Shown here: positions 41,322 to 42,566 of the stretch, piece by piece
Layout of the letters: every line of letters starts with the position of its first letter
Numbering within the stretch: the first letter of the stretch is position 1
From: Nitrosomonas sp.
Lineage (GTDB): Bacteria; Pseudomonadota; Gammaproteobacteria; Burkholderiales; Nitrosomonadaceae
DNA: 42,566 nt
Assembly: GCA_008015595.1 (NCBI GenBank)
Contig: SSFW01000064.1
Coordinates: 1-42,566 of the forward strand
Reading direction: 5' to 3'
Notes under the pieces: model-generated
The model's input: only the letters and a program-made list of their open reading frames with translations
Database searches by the model: none
What the model was told of the DNA's origin: nothing
Translations under genes and position numbers: made by a program

Positions 41322-41825
41322 ATGAGCGCGAGTGCTGAAGCCGGAAGCCCTGCAAAAGAGAGTACAGGTGGCAAGAAAAAAATGATTATGCTTATCCTGG
41401 TGGCAATTTTATCGATTGGTGCTGGCGTGGGCGGTACTTGGTACTTTATGCAAAGCCAGCAAGGCGAAGAAGATGAGGAGCCCAAGAAGAAAAAGAAGAA
41501 AAAACCAACCGAGTTTATTAAATTTGAGCCTTTCACAGTTAATCTTCAGCCAGAAGAAGACGGTGAACGCCATTATCTTCAAGTAGAAATATCTCTAAAA
41601 GTCAATCAAACCGAAGTTGTAGGCATCATTAAAGAAAAAATGCCAGAAATTCGGAATAAAGCCTTGCTATTGCTTTCAAGTAAAAAAGCTTCAGAAATTT
41701 TCACGCTTGAAGGTAAGCAGCAATTGGGCAAAGTCATCGTTGAAGAAATTCAATTGATTGTGGGGGACGAAGATTTTAATGAAGATATTAAAGAAACGCT
41801 GTTTAACTCATTCATTATTCAGTAA
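41322..41825 (+). CDS. fliL: Flagellar basal body-associated protein FliL
   Basis: Membrane protein surrounding the stator at the flagellar motor, affecting torque and stator stability. The 167-residue product has a short cytoplasmic N-terminus, one membrane helix (about 22-43; IMLILVAILSIGAGVGGTWY), a striking acidic then basic linker (GEEDEEP followed by seven Lys), and the periplasmic domain (FIKFEPFTVNLQ; HYLQVEISLKV; LFNSFIIQ). A near-perfect AAAGGAGG ribosome site precedes the ATG. fliM starts 13 bp after the stop. Confidence 0.94.
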   Translation: MSASAEAGSPAKESTGGKKKMIMLILVAILSIGAGVGGTWYFMQSQQGEEDEEPKKKKKKKPTEFIKFEPFTVNLQPEEDGERHYLQVEISLKVNQTEVVGIIKEKMPEIRNKALLLLSSKKASEIFTLEGKQQLGKVIVEEIQLIVGDEDFNEDIKETLFNSFIIQ

Positions 41826-41838
41826 TTGATATTAACCT

Positions 41839-42566
41839 ATGGCTGAGAATTTTCTTTCTCAAGATGAAGTTGATGCATTATTGAGCCAAGCGGGTATCGG
41901 TGATGATAAGCCAGAAGAAGCAAGCGCGACTCAAAGAGAGTCGTCTACCGCTCCAGAAGGTATTCGTCCTTATAATATGGCGACTCAAGAACGGATTGTT
42001 CGTGGTCGCATGCCAACTTACGAAATTATTAATGCACGATTTGCTAGACTCTTACAGATCGGGCTTTACAATTTCATGCACCGTGCAGCTGATATTTCGC
42101 CAGGTACGATGAAAACGGTCAAATATAGTGAATTTATAAGATCGTTAGTGGTACCGACCAATATGAATTTGGTTAGTATGAAGCCACTGCGAGGTACGGC
42201 TCTAATTGTTTTTGATCCCAAGCTCATTTTCTTGATTATCGATAATTTATTCGGTGGAGATGGTCGTTTTCATTGGCGAGTTGAGGGTAGGGAGTTTACG
42301 CTAACGGAACAACGCATTATTTCTCGATTGCTCGAAGTCGTTTATGAAGACTACCAAAAATCTTGGAAATCAGTATATCCCATTGATGTTGAACAAGTAC
42401 GCACAGAAACGAATCCCCAGTTTGCAAGCATTGCTACCCCAGGTGAGATTGTTATTGCAACCACATTTACGGTTGATATTGGTGGAACAGGGGGTGAGTT
42501 TCATACTTGCATTCCTTACACGATGCTTGAGCCTATCCGCGACACACTGAGTAGTACCTTGCAGGG
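41839..42566 (+). CDS. fliM: Flagellar motor switch protein FliM, 3'-truncated by window end
   Basis: C-ring component that binds CheY-P through its N-terminus and sets rotation direction. The frame is open from ATG 41839 to the last base (about 242 residues of some 330). It starts AENFLSQDEVDALLSQAG, the CheY-P-binding segment. The middle domain follows: RGRMPTYEIINARFARLLQI, GLYNFMHRAADISP, PLRGTALIVFDPKLIFLIID, NLFGGDGRFHWRVEGREFT and a TEQRIISRLLEVVYEDY helix. It is coupled to fliL, the usual fliLMN order. Confidence 0.95.
   Translation, partial: MAENFLSQDEVDALLSQAGIGDDKPEEASATQRESSTAPEGIRPYNMATQERIVRGRMPTYEIINARFARLLQIGLYNFMHRAADISPGTMKTVKYSEFIRSLVVPTNMNLVSMKPLRGTALIVFDPKLIFLIIDNLFGGDGRFHWRVEGREFTLTEQRIISRLLEVVYEDYQKSWKSVYPIDVEQVRTETNPQFASIATPGEIVIATTFTVDIGGTGGEFHTCIPYTMLEPIRDTLSSTLQ

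Overview
The window reads as chromosomal DNA of a flagellated, Gram-negative proteobacterium. The best guess is a betaproteobacterium of the Nitrosomonadales (Nitrosomonas-like). This rests on the style of the housekeeping proteins (RplL, RpoB, RpoD, HemA, PrfA), a PEP-CTERM protein, fliL-fliM, and a cytoplasmic group 3b-type NiFe hydrogenase. The genus is an inference, not a demonstrated result.

Layout. (1) 1-9447: end of rplJ, then rplL, rpoB and rpoC, closed by a hairpin at 9514-9553. As written, rpoC cannot make an intact protein: it has an in-frame TAG at 6650-6652 and a one-base loss in a G run at 7425-7427. (2) 9748-19672: one tightly packed, visibly GC-richer operon for a bidirectional NAD(P)-linked NiFe hydrogenase. 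It runs hydB, a cyclic-nucleotide-binding-fold protein, hydG, hydD and hydA, then a maturation protease, a zinc-less HypA, HypF, HypC, HypD and HypE. No hypB lies in the window, and hydD carries a +1 frameshift. (3) 19701-22886: a large LRR-Roc-COR (Roco) protein with a C-terminal effector-like domain; its LRRs are encoded by nearly identical 72-bp DNA repeats. (4) 23239-29646: a PEP-CTERM secreted protein behind a Fur-like site, a LysM/FecR periplasmic protein coupled to a CHASE2-PAS-GGDEF-EAL c-di-GMP enzyme, and CreA. (5) 29786-33478: hemA-prfA-prmC and grxD, for tetrapyrrole synthesis, translation termination and Fe-S handling. (6) 33507-39704: a YqaA-like membrane protein on the minus strand, a HIRAN-like protein, and the macromolecular-synthesis group rpsU-yqeY-dnaG-rpoD. 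(7) 39755-40058: a CAU-anticodon tRNA (probably tRNA-Ile2) with an integrase remnant at its 3' side, a scar of an integrated element. (8) 40316-42566: a CPBP-family membrane protein, then fliL and the start of fliM.

How the parts work together. The hydrogenase block supplies all four enzyme subunits plus most maturation steps: HypEF make cyanide, HypCD assemble the Fe centre, and the protease trims HydA. Nickel delivery is the odd step, because HypA lacks its zinc domain and HypB is absent here. The Roco protein follows hypE by only 28 bp on the same strand but has no obvious functional link to it; its architecture resembles sensor-switch-effector signalling or immune proteins. Two of the three rpoC/hydD lesions are single-base changes in short G runs, which suggests sequence error. 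The third, a TAG inside a small cluster of substitutions, is harder to explain that way.
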